From the NCBI RefSeq assembly GCF_004151105.1, contig NZ_PHRF01000114.1, positions 1 through 60,194 on the forward strand: a DNA stretch of 60,194 nucleotides, written 5' to 3'. A program made the position numbers and the translations under genes. Source of the stretch: Streptomyces sp. L-9-10. Lineage in GTDB: Bacteria; Actinomycetota; Actinomycetes; Streptomycetales; Streptomycetaceae. Of this stretch, positions 7,469 to 15,539 are shown piece by piece (within the stretch, counting starts at the first letter, position 1; the number at the start of each line of letters is the position of its first letter). Below the pieces are notes generated by a model that was not told the origin of the DNA, did no database searches, and was given only the letters and a program-made list of their open reading frames with translations.

Positions 7469-10387
7469 ATGTGGGGAACCGGGTCGGCAGGTACGGCACG
7501 TACGGCACGTACGGCACGTCAAGGGGAGGACACCAGGGGCGGGCTGTACGGCAGAGATCCTCAGATCGCCGCGCTCAGGAGGCTGGTACGGGACGCCCTC
7601 AAGGGCCACGGCGGGTCGCTCGTCCTGGAAGGGGAGCGCGGTATCGGCAAGAGCACCCTGCTGGAGCACGTGGGCACCACATCGTCCGGGGTGCGTGTCG
7701 TGCGGGTGGCGGGCACCGGCGCCGAACGGCGACTTCCGTACGCGGCCTTGCAGCGCGTGTTCGCCGCGCTGCGCGACCACGTGCCCCGACTGCCGCCCCG
7801 GCAGCGGGAGACCGTTGAGGCCATGATGGCCAAGGGGGCCGTGGGGGCCGTGGGGCCCTCTCCGGCCCCGCGCGCCGGCCACCCCGACGCTCTGGAGATC
7901 GGCCTGGCGCTCCTCCAGTTACTGTCCACGGCCGCGGCCGTGCAACCCCTGCTGTGCCTCCACGACGACGCCCACCTGTTGGATCAGCCGTCACGGGAGG
8001 CCCTGGCCATCGCCGCGCGTCGATGCGGCGACGCGCGGGTGGCCTGCCTCTTCACGCTGCCGTCGCCGCTACCGCACTCCGACGACTGCCCCGAGCTGGC
8101 CTCGTTTCCCCGTATGCGGTTGTCAGGGCTGACGGACCGGGACGCACTCGCGTTGCTGCGCGCCCACTTGCCCGCTCCCCTCGATCCGTCCGTCTGCGAG
8201 CGGGTCGTCGCCGACGCCCATGGCAACCCGCGGGCGCTGCTGGCCGTACCGCACGCGCTCTCCCCGACGGAGATGGCATCCGTACGGCCCCCGGCGCGCG
8301 AGTCGGACGGGTGGCTGCCGCCGGACCGGATGCGCGACGCGCTGAACGGCCTGCCGGACGCGGCGCGCCAGGTGCTGCTGGTGGCCGCGGCGGAACCGCT
8401 GGGGGATCCCGTGACCGTGCTCCGGGCGACCGAGGCGCTCGGGCTCCGCGGTGCCGACGTGACAGAGGCGGAGTCCTCCGGGCTGATCGTGTTCGGGCCG
8501 GGCGTACGGTTCGCCCATCCCCTGCTGCGGACGTACGTCTACGCGCGCGCGTCCGTCACGCGGCGGCGGCTGGTTCATGACGCGCTGGCGGGCACCTGCG
8601 ATGTCCTCCGCGTTCCCGAACAGCACGCCTGGCACCTCGGGCAGGCCGCGGCCTCGTTCGACGAGGGCGTGGCGGCGCGATTGCAGGCGGCGGCCGAACA
8701 GCGGCTGACCCGCCACGAGACGAGGACGGCCGCGGCCCTGCTGGAACTGGCGGCGCTGCTGACGGCCGATCGCCGGCAGCGGGCGTCGCGGCTCCTGGCC
8801 GCGGCCTCGGCCTGGCGGCGCGGCGGCGGGCTGCGGCACGCGCTGGATCTGCTGGGCCACCTCCAACTCGCCGCGCTGCCGCGCGCGGAGCGGACCGAGG
8901 CGACGGGCCTGCACGCGCGGACGCGGTACAGCGTGGACCGGGACGGGCCGGCCGCGCGGGCGCTGCACGGGGCGGCGGAACACGCCCGCGTCCACGACGT
9001 ACGACAGGAGGGCATCGCCCTGCTGGAGGCGCTGTCGGCAGGTGTCCTCGCCGGTCGGCGGCTTCCGGCGGAAGCGCTGCGCACGGCCGCCGCGCGGGCG
9101 TGCGAGTTCTCCACGAAGGAGACGGCCCGGGAGACCTCACGAGAAACGGCCGCACGCCCCCACGAGTCGCTTCTGTCAGCCGTCGCCGCCCACACCTTGC
9201 GGGGCTACGGTCCCGCCGTCCAGCCGATGCGCCGGGCGGTGGACGCCTATCTGGCCGCCCCGGCGCACACCGACCTCGACGTCGTCGGCGGCTGGCTGGC
9301 CTGCCATGCCGCCGTCGGCGTCTGGGACGGCGCCGCCTGGCGGGCGCTGGCCGACCGGCGGACCGCGGCGGCGCGCCGGCTCTCCGCGGTGACGGCGCTC
9401 CCCTGGGGCCTGACGCACCAGGCGCTGGCGGACATCCATCACGGCGATCTGGCACAGGCGCGCGTCCGCGTCGCCGAGGCGTACCGGGTCAGCGAGGCCA
9501 TCGGCGCCGTACCGCTGGACTACGCCGCGCTGGCACTTGCGGCGTGGACCGGACGGCGGGACACCGTCGAGGCGTTGGCCGAGACCGGCGCCAGGGACGC
9601 CGCGGCACGCGAGGAGGGGCGGCTGCTGACGGCGGCCGAGTGCGCGCGGGCCGTGCTGTACAACTCGCGCGGGCGGTACGGCCAGGCGTTCGAGGTCTGC
9701 GCCGAGGCGGTGGCGCTGGACGAGTTGGCGTACCGGAACTGGCTGCTGCCCGAACTGGTCGAGGCCGCGGTACGCACCGGGCACCAGCCGGACGCGCTGG
9801 CCGCCGCCGCCCGGCTGGAGGAGTGCGCGCGGCTGACCGGCAGCGACTGGGCGCGGGGGCTTCACCTGCGGGCACGGGCACTGCTGTCGGACGGCGACGA
9901 GGCCGACGGGCTCTTCCGTGAGTCCGCGTGCGCTCTGACAGCTGCCGGGGCGCTCCTGCAGGCGGGCCGGAGCCATCTGCTGTGGGGCGAGTGGCTGCGC
10001 AGACAGGCGCGCATGTCGGCCGCCCGGATACCGCTGCGCGCGGCGTACGACGTCTTCAGCCGCGCCGGGGCCTGGTCGTTCCGGGAGCGCTGTGGGGGCG
10101 AGCTAGCGGCGGCCGGTGCGCGGGTACCGCGCTCCGAGGGCGGTGAGCCGACCGTGCTGACGGCTCAGGAGCAGCGCATAGCGCAGCGCGTCGCCCGGGG
10201 CGACACGTCCAAGGAGGTCGCCGCGGCGCTGTATCTGTCCCGGCGGACCGTGGATACACACCTGCGCAGCATCTTCCGCAAGTTGGGAATCTCCTCGCGC
10301 CGGCAACTGCGTGATCACGCGGTCGCGGTCACGCCGGAGAGGCGTGTCCGGGAGGAGTTCTTCGTCCCGCCGGCGGAGAGTCCGTAG
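7469..10387 (+). CDS. large LuxR-family (LAL) transcriptional regulator
   Basis: This protein of about 972 residues has an N-terminal AAA/ATPase part with Walker A GERGIGKST (55-63) and a Walker B-like LCLHDD stretch, then a long helical TPR-like middle. The C-terminal LuxR helix-turn-helix (LTAQEQRIAQ to RRQLRDHA) occupies about the last 70 residues. LAL proteins act as ATP-dependent activators of catabolic or secondary-metabolite genes. I chose the ATG at 7469, preceded by a GGGGG run; an ATG at 7418 is in frame but its first codons would be the MarR-type palindrome. The N-terminus includes a short tandem repeat encoding alternating TAR residues. Its likely targets are the neighbouring reductase genes or distant loci. 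Confidence 0.88.
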   Translation: MWGTGSAGTARTARTARQGEDTRGGLYGRDPQIAALRRLVRDALKGHGGSLVLEGERGIGKSTLLEHVGTTSSGVRVVRVAGTGAERRLPYAALQRVFAALRDHVPRLPPRQRETVEAMMAKGAVGAVGPSPAPRAGHPDALEIGLALLQLLSTAAAVQPLLCLHDDAHLLDQPSREALAIAARRCGDARVACLFTLPSPLPHSDDCPELASFPRMRLSGLTDRDALALLRAHLPAPLDPSVCERVVADAHGNPRALLAVPHALSPTEMASVRPPARESDGWLPPDRMRDALNGLPDAARQVLLVAAAEPLGDPVTVLRATEALGLRGADVTEAESSGLIVFGPGVRFAHPLLRTYVYARASVTRRRLVHDALAGTCDVLRVPEQHAWHLGQAAASFDEGVAARLQAAAEQRLTRHETRTAAALLELAALLTADRRQRASRLLAAASAWRRGGGLRHALDLLGHLQLAALPRAERTEATGLHARTRYSVDRDGPAARALHGAAEHARVHDVRQEGIALLEALSAGVLAGRRLPAEALRTAAARACEFSTKETARETSRETAARPHESLLSAVAAHTLRGYGPAVQPMRRAVDAYLAAPAHTDLDVVGGWLACHAAVGVWDGAAWRALADRRTAAARRLSAVTALPWGLTHQALADIHHGDLAQARVRVAEAYRVSEAIGAVPLDYAALALAAWTGRRDTVEALAETGARDAAAREEGRLLTAAECARAVLYNSRGRYGQAFEVCAEAVALDELAYRNWLLPELVEAAVRTGHQPDALAAAARLEECARLTGSDWARGLHLRARALLSDGDEADGLFRESACALTAAGALLQAGRSHLLWGEWLRRQARMSAARIPLRAAYDVFSRAGAWSFRERCGGELAAAGARVPRSEGGEPTVLTAQEQRIAQRVARGDTSKEVAAALYLSRRTVDTHLRSIFRKLGISSRRQLRDHAVAVTPERRVREEFFVPPAESP
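7491..7517 (+). repeat. 9-bp tandem repeat, three copies
   Basis: GTACGGCAC occurs three times in a row near the 5' end of the LuxR-family gene. If translated from 7469 it encodes part of the TARTARTAR stretch. A copy-number change would keep the frame. Confidence 0.8.
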
Positions 10388-10412
10388 CCCGGCGAAGGCC
10401 CACCGAGGTCGA

Positions 10413-10448
10413 TGCGATGGTGGGTCAGCATGCGATGGCGGGTCGGCA
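10413..10448. repeat. 18-bp tandem duplication
   Basis: TGCGATGGTGGGTCAGCA and TGCGATGGCGGGTCGGCA lie side by side between the converging LuxR and FMN reductase genes, with two differences. It looks like a recent slippage duplication in non-coding DNA. Confidence 0.7.
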
Positions 10449-10456
10449 AACGCGGG

Positions 10457-11119
10457 TCACTCCTCGCTCCGGTGAGTGACCGGCGCGTCGGTGCGATCGC
10501 CGGGGAACTCGTACCAGCGGCGCCGCAGGCACACGAACTCCACGTCGGCACGTACCAGCCGCATGAACCCGCAGATGGTCTCGGCGAGCCGCTCCTGGGA
10601 GCCGGGGTGGGCGAGTCGGCCGTCCTCGGTGAACGCCTCGTGCGCGCGCGGCAGGCTGAACATGTCGGGGTAGACGCGTGTCCCCAGGTGTTCCAGCGGG
10701 ATCCTCAGTGCCCAGAGGCCGCGGTTGCCGCCGATCATCGACGGGGAGGATGAGAGCAGCAGCGCGTGCTTGGTCTTGAACGGCTGCGGCCGTACCCGGG
10801 AGACCCAGTCGATGGCGTTCTTCAGCAGTCCTGGAACGGAGGCGTTGTACTCGGGCGACGCGATCACGAACGCATCGCAGCGCTGGAGTCTTTCGCACAG
10901 GGCCAGGGCGCCGGCGGGCAGCCCCTCGGAGTCCTCCACATCCCCGTCGTACAGCGGCATGTCGAAAGTCCGCATCCTGGCCAGGTCGACCTCGGCGCCT
11001 GTCTCGGCGATCAGGTCCGACGCCAGCGAGGCGAGGCGCGCGTTGGTGGACCCGGCGCGCAATGCCGCGCCGAATACCAGGACCCGAACGGGAGCCGGGT
11101 GAGCGTCCGTGGTCATCAT
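10457..11119 (-). CDS. NADPH-dependent FMN reductase family protein
   Basis: This flavodoxin-like protein of 220 residues has the FMN phosphate-binding loop GAALRAGSTN near the N-terminus and the SPEYNASVPGLLKNAIDW signature of the NADPH-dependent FMN reductase (azoreductase/chromate reductase) family. Such enzymes reduce flavins, quinones, azo dyes or metals. The double ATG at 11119/11116 has AAAGG 6 nt upstream, which sets the start; the open frame upstream is not used. The protein has a longer C-terminus than minimal family members. It is a single gene converging on the LuxR gene. Confidence 0.88.
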   Translation of the reverse strand: MMTTDAHPAPVRVLVFGAALRAGSTNARLASLASDLIAETGAEVDLARMRTFDMPLYDGDVEDSEGLPAGALALCERLQRCDAFVIASPEYNASVPGLLKNAIDWVSRVRPQPFKTKHALLLSSSPSMIGGNRGLWALRIPLEHLGTRVYPDMFSLPRAHEAFTEDGRLAHPGSQERLAETICGFMRLVRADVEFVCLRRRWYEFPGDRTDAPVTHRSEE

Positions 11120-11435
11120 GCGGTGCCTTTCGCCGGGCAGTTGTCCTCGGCAGCCAGTTTTCCCCACCCCCGTCCGCCACCACGGGACGACACTCTGCGG
11201 TTCCGCGAGGAGCCGAACCGCCCACGCTCTGCCGCCGACGAACGACAGTGGTGCCGGCACGGGCGACTCGACGCACAACGTCGTCCTCGCGCCGGGCGAT
11301 CGTCATGGGCCCGCCAGCGCGTCCACGCGTCCCGTTCCGGTCCTGCCTGTGCAGAGCCCCCGCGCAGGTTGCCGCCGGACGTAACTGATAGCGGCGTTCC
11401 CGGACGATCGGCGCCGCCCCTGCCGCCCGGCAGCA
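11120..11435. other. 316-bp intergenic region, nothing recognised
   Basis: This stretch lies between the start of the FMN reductase gene and the stop codon of the aldo/keto reductase gene. It should hold the FMN reductase promoter. I see no convincing palindrome, RNA fold or small gene. Confidence 0.4.
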
Positions 11436-12353
11436 TCAGGATGCGGAGCGGCCGATCGAATGGAGGAGCTGAAACTGTTCCTCGGTCAGTCGGAGTGCGC
11501 CCGCTGCCACGTTGTCAACGAGGTGGTCCGGGTTGCCCGTTCCGGGGATGGCCAGTACGTGGGTGCCCTGATGCAGGGTCCACGCGAGCCGTATCTGCGC
11601 CGGTGAGGCCCCATGCTCGCGGGCTACGGCGAGGACCGCGTCGTGCTCGCCCCGTACGGCGCCGGCCTCGCGCCCTTCTCCGGCGATGGAGAAGAAGGGC
11701 ACGAACGCGATGCCGCGTGCCGCGCACGCACGGAGCATCTCCTCCCCGTCGGGCGCGTCGAGACCGAACTGGTTCTGCACGCATACCACCGGCGCGATCG
11801 CCTCTGCCTGCGCCAGGTGCTCCAGGCGGGCGCCGGAGACACCGAGGTGGCGTACGAGTCCCGCCTCACGCAGCTCGGCGAGGGCCCCGAAGTGCTCGCT
11901 GATGGAGTCCTGACCCATGACGCGCAGGTTCACCACGTCGAGGTGGTCGCGGCCGAGTTGCCGCAGGTTCTCCTCGACCTGGCCGCGCAGTTGGTCGGGC
12001 CGCGCCGGTTCGGCCCACTCTCCGGAGAGGTTCCGGGCCGGGCCGACCTTGGTGGCGATGACGAGGCCGTCCGCGTACGGTGCCAGCGCCGAGTTGATCA
12101 GTTCATTGGCGGAACGCAGCCGGGAGAAGTAGAACGCCGCGGTGTCGATGTGGTTGACGCCGAGATCGACCGCCCGGCGCAATACGGCGATTGCCTGGCC
12201 GCGATCGCTGGGAGTGCCCTGGTGGAAGGCGGCGCTGCCGGTCAGGCGCATGCCGCCGAAGCCGATCCGGTTGACTGTGAGATCACCGAGCGGCCACGTG
12301 CCTGAGGCTGCCGCGGAGACCGTGTGCGACGTCATTCGATTCATCAGCTCCAT
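11436..12353 (-). CDS. aldo/keto reductase
   Basis: This 305-residue NADPH-dependent (beta/alpha)8 reductase has the catalytic Asp and Tyr in DTAAFY, the lysine in ATKVG, and a C-terminal cofactor region with AIPGTGNPDHL. The histidine seen in many members is replaced in the QVEENLRQLGRDHLDVVNLRVMG-like region, where the usual pattern ends in an arginine or histidine. The ATG at 12353 has GGAGGGG 8 nt upstream, so I prefer it to the in-frame codon at 12371. It is a stand-alone gene. Members reduce aldehydes and ketones of many kinds, and the substrate here is unknown. Confidence 0.9.
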   Translation of the reverse strand: MELMNRMTSHTVSAAASGTWPLGDLTVNRIGFGGMRLTGSAAFHQGTPSDRGQAIAVLRRAVDLGVNHIDTAAFYFSRLRSANELINSALAPYADGLVIATKVGPARNLSGEWAEPARPDQLRGQVEENLRQLGRDHLDVVNLRVMGQDSISEHFGALAELREAGLVRHLGVSGARLEHLAQAEAIAPVVCVQNQFGLDAPDGEEMLRACAARGIAFVPFFSIAGEGREAGAVRGEHDAVLAVAREHGASPAQIRLAWTLHQGTHVLAIPGTGNPDHLVDNVAAGALRLTEEQFQLLHSIGRSAS

Positions 12354-12591
12354 CCGATCGGCCCCTCCCACCTCGACGGTTCGAGGTGCGGCGGCCCTGG
12401 AGTATGCGCAGGTGAACGCCGTGGCGGAAAGGCCGGGAGCGGTGGGGGAATGTCACAGCACGCCCCGGAACCCCGAACATCCCCTATGCGTTACCACTAC
12501 TGACGGCCGCTTCGCCTTCAGCGGCGGAGCCGGGTGAGACGCGCCGCAGCGGTGACCTCCCCGAGGCGGACATATCGGCGCGTCCCGATGA

Positions 12592-13533
12592 TCACCTGGC
12601 GGTGGTCCCGCCATCGGTGTGTTCGTCCGTGGGCGTCCCCGACGGACCTGGCTTCGGAGTGGTGGCGGTCTTGGCGTCGGTGACGGTCGGGGTGGAGTCG
12701 GCGGAGATCCCGGCCGAGGTACAGCAGGCGTTGACGCCGCGGTACGCGTCGGCGGACTCCACCGTCCCCTGGAAGACGTCCGCGGTCAGTGGCTTGACGG
12801 CGCGGACGATCGCGGAGTGCATGCCGTCGGCGACGGGGTGGGACGGGCTGATCCCGACATCGGTGAACCCGACGGTCTCCAGGCCCTGGCGGTACTCGGT
12901 GAAGGACAGCGCGCCGGCGATGCAGCCGACGTAATCGCCACGCTCGGCGCGTTGGGCCGGGGTGAGGGTGTCATCGGCGACGATGTCGGAGACACCGATC
13001 CGGCCTCCGGGCCTGAGGACGCGGTACATCTCGGCGAAGACGGCCGACTTGTCGGTGGAGAGGTTGATGACGCAGTTGGAGATGACCACGTCGATGGTGT
13101 CCGCGGGCAGCGGGATCGCCTCGATCGTGCCCTTGAGGAACTCCACGTTCGTCGCGCCGGCCCTTTCGGCGTTGGCCAGGGCGAGGGCGAGCATCTCCTC
13201 GGTCATGTCCAGCCCGTACGCCTTGCCGGTGGGGCCGACGCGGCGAGCGGAGAGCAGGACATCGATGCCGCCGCCGGAGCCGAGGTCGAGGACGCGATCG
13301 CCGGCGCGGAGTTCAGCGACGGCGGTGGGGTTGCCGCAGCCGAGCGAGGCGGCCATGGCCTCGGCGGGCAGGGCGTCACGCTCGTCGGCGGCATAGAGGG
13401 CGGAGCCGAAGTTCTCGCCCACCTCCACCGGCTGGGGCCCACAACAGGCGGTGACACCCTCCGTGACCTTCACGGCCGCCGCGGCGTACCGCCGACGGAC
13501 GGTTTCGCGCAGCTCTGTGCTCTGCTCGCTCAT
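12592..13533 (-). CDS. arsM: arsenite S-adenosylmethionine methyltransferase
   Basis: This 313-residue class I methyltransferase has the SAM motif VLDLGSGGGID (81-91) and the three conserved ArsM cysteines: Cys66 in SLGCGNP, Cys154 in ISNCVINLS and Cys204 in YVGCIAG. A CC pair and a low-complexity Thr/Pro tail (about the last 30 residues) follow. ArsM methylates As(III) to mono-, di- and trimethylated species, some of which leave the cell as gas. The ATG at 13533 has AGGAG 6 nt upstream; the frame is open beyond it but overlaps arsR. It is divergent from arsR, so ArsR bound in the shared 105-bp region probably represses both directions. Confidence 0.94.
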   Translation of the reverse strand: MSEQSTELRETVRRRYAAAAVKVTEGVTACCGPQPVEVGENFGSALYAADERDALPAEAMAASLGCGNPTAVAELRAGDRVLDLGSGGGIDVLLSARRVGPTGKAYGLDMTEEMLALALANAERAGATNVEFLKGTIEAIPLPADTIDVVISNCVINLSTDKSAVFAEMYRVLRPGGRIGVSDIVADDTLTPAQRAERGDYVGCIAGALSFTEYRQGLETVGFTDVGISPSHPVADGMHSAIVRAVKPLTADVFQGTVESADAYRGVNACCTSAGISADSTPTVTDAKTATTPKPGPSGTPTDEHTDGGTTAR

Positions 13534-13603
13534 GACGCACTCCTGGGTGATGGCGGACCGCAGCACACCGGAACGGCCCGCATTGGCTTTCCTCGATGCA
13601 ACC

Positions 13604-13632
13604 TTGCGGCCTGGATCGAAGAACGTCAATAT
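13604..13632 (+). promoter_or_regulatory. predicted arsR promoter, probably leaderless
   Basis: TTGCGG (13604-13609) and CAATAT (13627-13632) are spaced by 17 bp and end about 6 bp before the arsR ATG. That would place the transcription start at or next to the start codon. A short inverted pair TCGAT/ATCGA (13593-13597 and 13615-13619) overlaps it and could be part of an ArsR site. Confidence 0.5.
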
Positions 13633-13638
13633 AGAGGC

Positions 13639-14016
13639 ATGTCGAATCAAGAGCTCGAGGTGATCGGCCAGGACACCGCCGCCTGCGGCCCGGCCCTGTC
13701 CGCCGCACCCCTGGACGAGGAGCGCGCCGGGGAGCTGGCCAAGGTGTTCAAGGCCCTCGGTGACCCGGTGCGGCTGCGACTGGTGTCGATGATCGCCTCG
13801 CGCGGGGAGGGCGGCGAGGTCTGCGTCTGCGAGCTGACCCCGGCGTTCGACCTGTCCCAGCCGACGGTCTCCCACCACCTCAAGCTGCTGCGGCAGGCCG
13901 GTCTCATCGACTGCGAGCGGCGTGGAACATGGGTGTACTACTGGTTGCAGCCGGGCGTCCTGGACCGGCTCGCCGCCTTCCTGACCGTGCCGCGGCCCGC
14001 CGGAGCGAGCGCGTGA
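13639..14016 (+). CDS. arsR: ArsR family arsenic-responsive repressor
   Basis: This 125-residue winged-helix repressor carries the metalloid-binding pair Cys62-x-Cys64 (EVCVCEL) just before the recognition helix (LSQPTVSHHLKLL). That is the classic ArsR arrangement in which As(III) bound to the cysteines releases the DNA. An additional Cys16 may be a third ligand. The stop codon overlaps the GTG of the next gene by 4 nt, so arsR and the aquaglyceroporin gene are translationally coupled. GAGG lies only 1 nt before the ATG, too close to serve as a ribosome site; the promoter position suggests a leaderless mRNA. Confidence 0.94.
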   Translation: MSNQELEVIGQDTAACGPALSAAPLDEERAGELAKVFKALGDPVRLRLVSMIASRGEGGEVCVCELTPAFDLSQPTVSHHLKLLRQAGLIDCERRGTWVYYWLQPGVLDRLAAFLTVPRPAGASA

Positions 14017-14747
14017 GCGCGCCGCTCGGCCGCCGTGTCGCCGCGGAAGCGGTGGGGACCGGGCTGCTGGTGACGGTGGTCGTCGGCTCCGGCATCCAGG
14101 CCACCGAGCTGTCGCAGGACGCCGGTGTGCAACTACTCGCCAACTCCCTCGCCACCGTCTTCGGCCTGGCCGTGCTGATCACACTGCTCGGTCCGGTCTC
14201 CGGCGCACACTTCAACCCAGCCGTCACCCTCGCCGCCTGGTCCGCCGGCCGCCGCGACCGGACCGGCCCTGCCCTGCGGGAAGTCGCCGCGTACACGCTC
14301 GCGCAGGTGACCGGAGCGATCGGCGGGGCCGTCCTGGCCAACGCCATGTTCGCCGAGCCGCTGGTGAAGTTCTCCACGCACGACCGCTCCGCGGAGCATC
14401 TGTGGCTGGGCGAGGTCGTCGCCACCGCCGGGCTCATCCTGCTCGTCCTCGGCCTGAAGCGCATCGGCGGCGCCACACTGGCCCCGGCCGCCGTGGCCTC
14501 CTACATCGGGGCCGCCTACTGGTTCACGTCCTCCACCTCCTTCGCCAACCCCGCGGTGACCGTCGGCCGCGCCTTCACCGACACCTTCGCCGGGATCGCA
14601 CCCGCTTCCCTCGCCCCGTTCATCGCGGCCCAGCTGCTCGGCGCCGCGCTGGGGCTCGGCGCGGTGGCCGTCGTCTACGGACGCCCGGCGCGCTCGGCGG
14701 ACACCATCGCCGTCCCGCACGACGAGCCTGAACTCGCCTCTCCCTAG
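14013..14747 (+). CDS. arsenic-island aquaglyceroporin (AqpS-like, MIP family)
   Basis: This 244-residue channel has six predicted membrane helices and the two NPA boxes of the aquaporin family (68-70 in HFNPAVT and 179-181 in FANPAVT). The GTG start overlaps the arsR stop. In an arsenic operon such channels are known from Sinorhizobium meliloti AqpS, where As(III) made by ArsC leaves the cell down its gradient. The gene takes the place normally held by ArsB or Acr3, and no such pump is seen in the window. Its pairing with arsC downstream supports the same role here. Confidence 0.9.
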   Translation: MSAPLGRRVAAEAVGTGLLVTVVVGSGIQATELSQDAGVQLLANSLATVFGLAVLITLLGPVSGAHFNPAVTLAAWSAGRRDRTGPALREVAAYTLAQVTGAIGGAVLANAMFAEPLVKFSTHDRSAEHLWLGEVVATAGLILLVLGLKRIGGATLAPAAVASYIGAAYWFTSSTSFANPAVTVGRAFTDTFAGIAPASLAPFIAAQLLGAALGLGAVAVVYGRPARSADTIAVPHDEPELASP

Positions 14748-14821
14748 GGCACGTTGCGAACACCCCGCCCGGCCCGTGACGCCCCCCTGCGGGCGGACGG
14801 CGCGACGGCCGCAACCTGCCC
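14747..14821. repeat. 75-bp inverted-repeat element between aquaglyceroporin and arsC genes
   Basis: The ends are GGGCACGTTGCG (14747-14758) and CGCAACCTGCCC (14810-14821), 12-bp inverted repeats with one mismatch. The left end begins inside the TAG stop codon of the channel gene. The ends resemble those of the 175-bp element at 27766-27940 (GGGCGTGTTGCG). It may be a decayed member of the same repeat family, or a hairpin that affects expression within the operon. Confidence 0.6.
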
Positions 14822-14856
14822 GAGAACCGCCCCTCCCCTCTGCAAGGACTCCTGCC

Positions 14857-15276
14857 ATGGCCACCGCCGCCCCGCGCCCCTCCGTACTGTTCGTCTGCGT
14901 CCACAACGCCGGCCGCTCCCAGATGGCCGCCGCCTTCCTCACCCACCTCGCCGGTGACCGGGTCGAGGTCCGCTCGGCCGGATCGGCGCCCGCCGGCTCG
15001 GTGAACCCGGCCGCCGTGGAGGCGATGAGGGAGCGGGGCGTCGACATCTCCGCCGAGATTCCGAAGGTCCTCACCTCCGAGGCGGTCCAGGCGTCCGACG
15101 TGGTCATCACCATGGGCTGCGGGGACACCTGCCCGGTCTTCCCCGGCAAGCGATACCTCGACTGGCAGCTCGACGACCCGGCCGGCCAGGGCGTCGACGC
15201 CGTACGGCCGATCCGGGACGAGATCGAGCAGCGCGTACAGCGGCTGATCTCCGAACTGGGCATGGGGGCGGTGTAG
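14857..15276 (+). CDS. arsC: arsenate reductase, low-molecular-weight phosphatase type
   Basis: This 139-residue enzyme has the phosphatase-fold P-loop Cys14-x5-Arg20 (CVHNAGRS) and two further redox cysteines, Cys88 and Cys92 (MGCGDTCP). That is the three-cysteine relay of thioredoxin- or mycothiol-linked arsenate reductases. It reduces As(V) to As(III), which the adjacent channel can release and ArsM can methylate. The ATG at 14857 has AAGGA 8 nt upstream. A 109-nt gap holding a repeat element separates it from the channel gene. Confidence 0.94.
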   Translation: MATAAPRPSVLFVCVHNAGRSQMAAAFLTHLAGDRVEVRSAGSAPAGSVNPAAVEAMRERGVDISAEIPKVLTSEAVQASDVVITMGCGDTCPVFPGKRYLDWQLDDPAGQGVDAVRPIRDEIEQRVQRLISELGMGAV

Positions 15277-15470
15277 TCACCGGTCCGCGACGGCGACGGC
15301 CGGCCGAGGCCGATCCGGGCGGGGTGCAGAGGGAACAGTGGGTGATGAGCAGTCCGACGCGTTCGCCGCGGGCCCGACTACGCGGATCAGGAACGTCAAA
15401 CGCTCACGGGGCGTGGAGGATCGGTCCAACCCCTTGACGCGCTGCGGGGGAAGCCCTCAGGATCCTGACC

Positions 15471-15496
15471 GGAATCGTTTCCACGGAAACGATTCC
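15471..15496. promoter_or_regulatory. LacI-family operator
   Basis: This is a perfect 26-bp palindrome: a 12-bp arm GGAATCGTTTCC, a 2-bp spacer AC, then the exact reverse complement. The half-site resembles LacI/GalR-type operators. It lies 44 bp upstream of the LacI-family start codon and probably mediates autoregulation. Confidence 0.85.
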
Positions 15497-15539
15497 AGAC
15501 AGCAGGCACCGCGCAATCCTCGTCACGATGGAGAGGCCC

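Noticed and set aside
12592..13878. A longer arsM gene starting near 13.9 kb
   Set aside because: The extra N-terminal part is antisense to arsR, while the ATG at 13533 has a good ribosome site and gives the family length.
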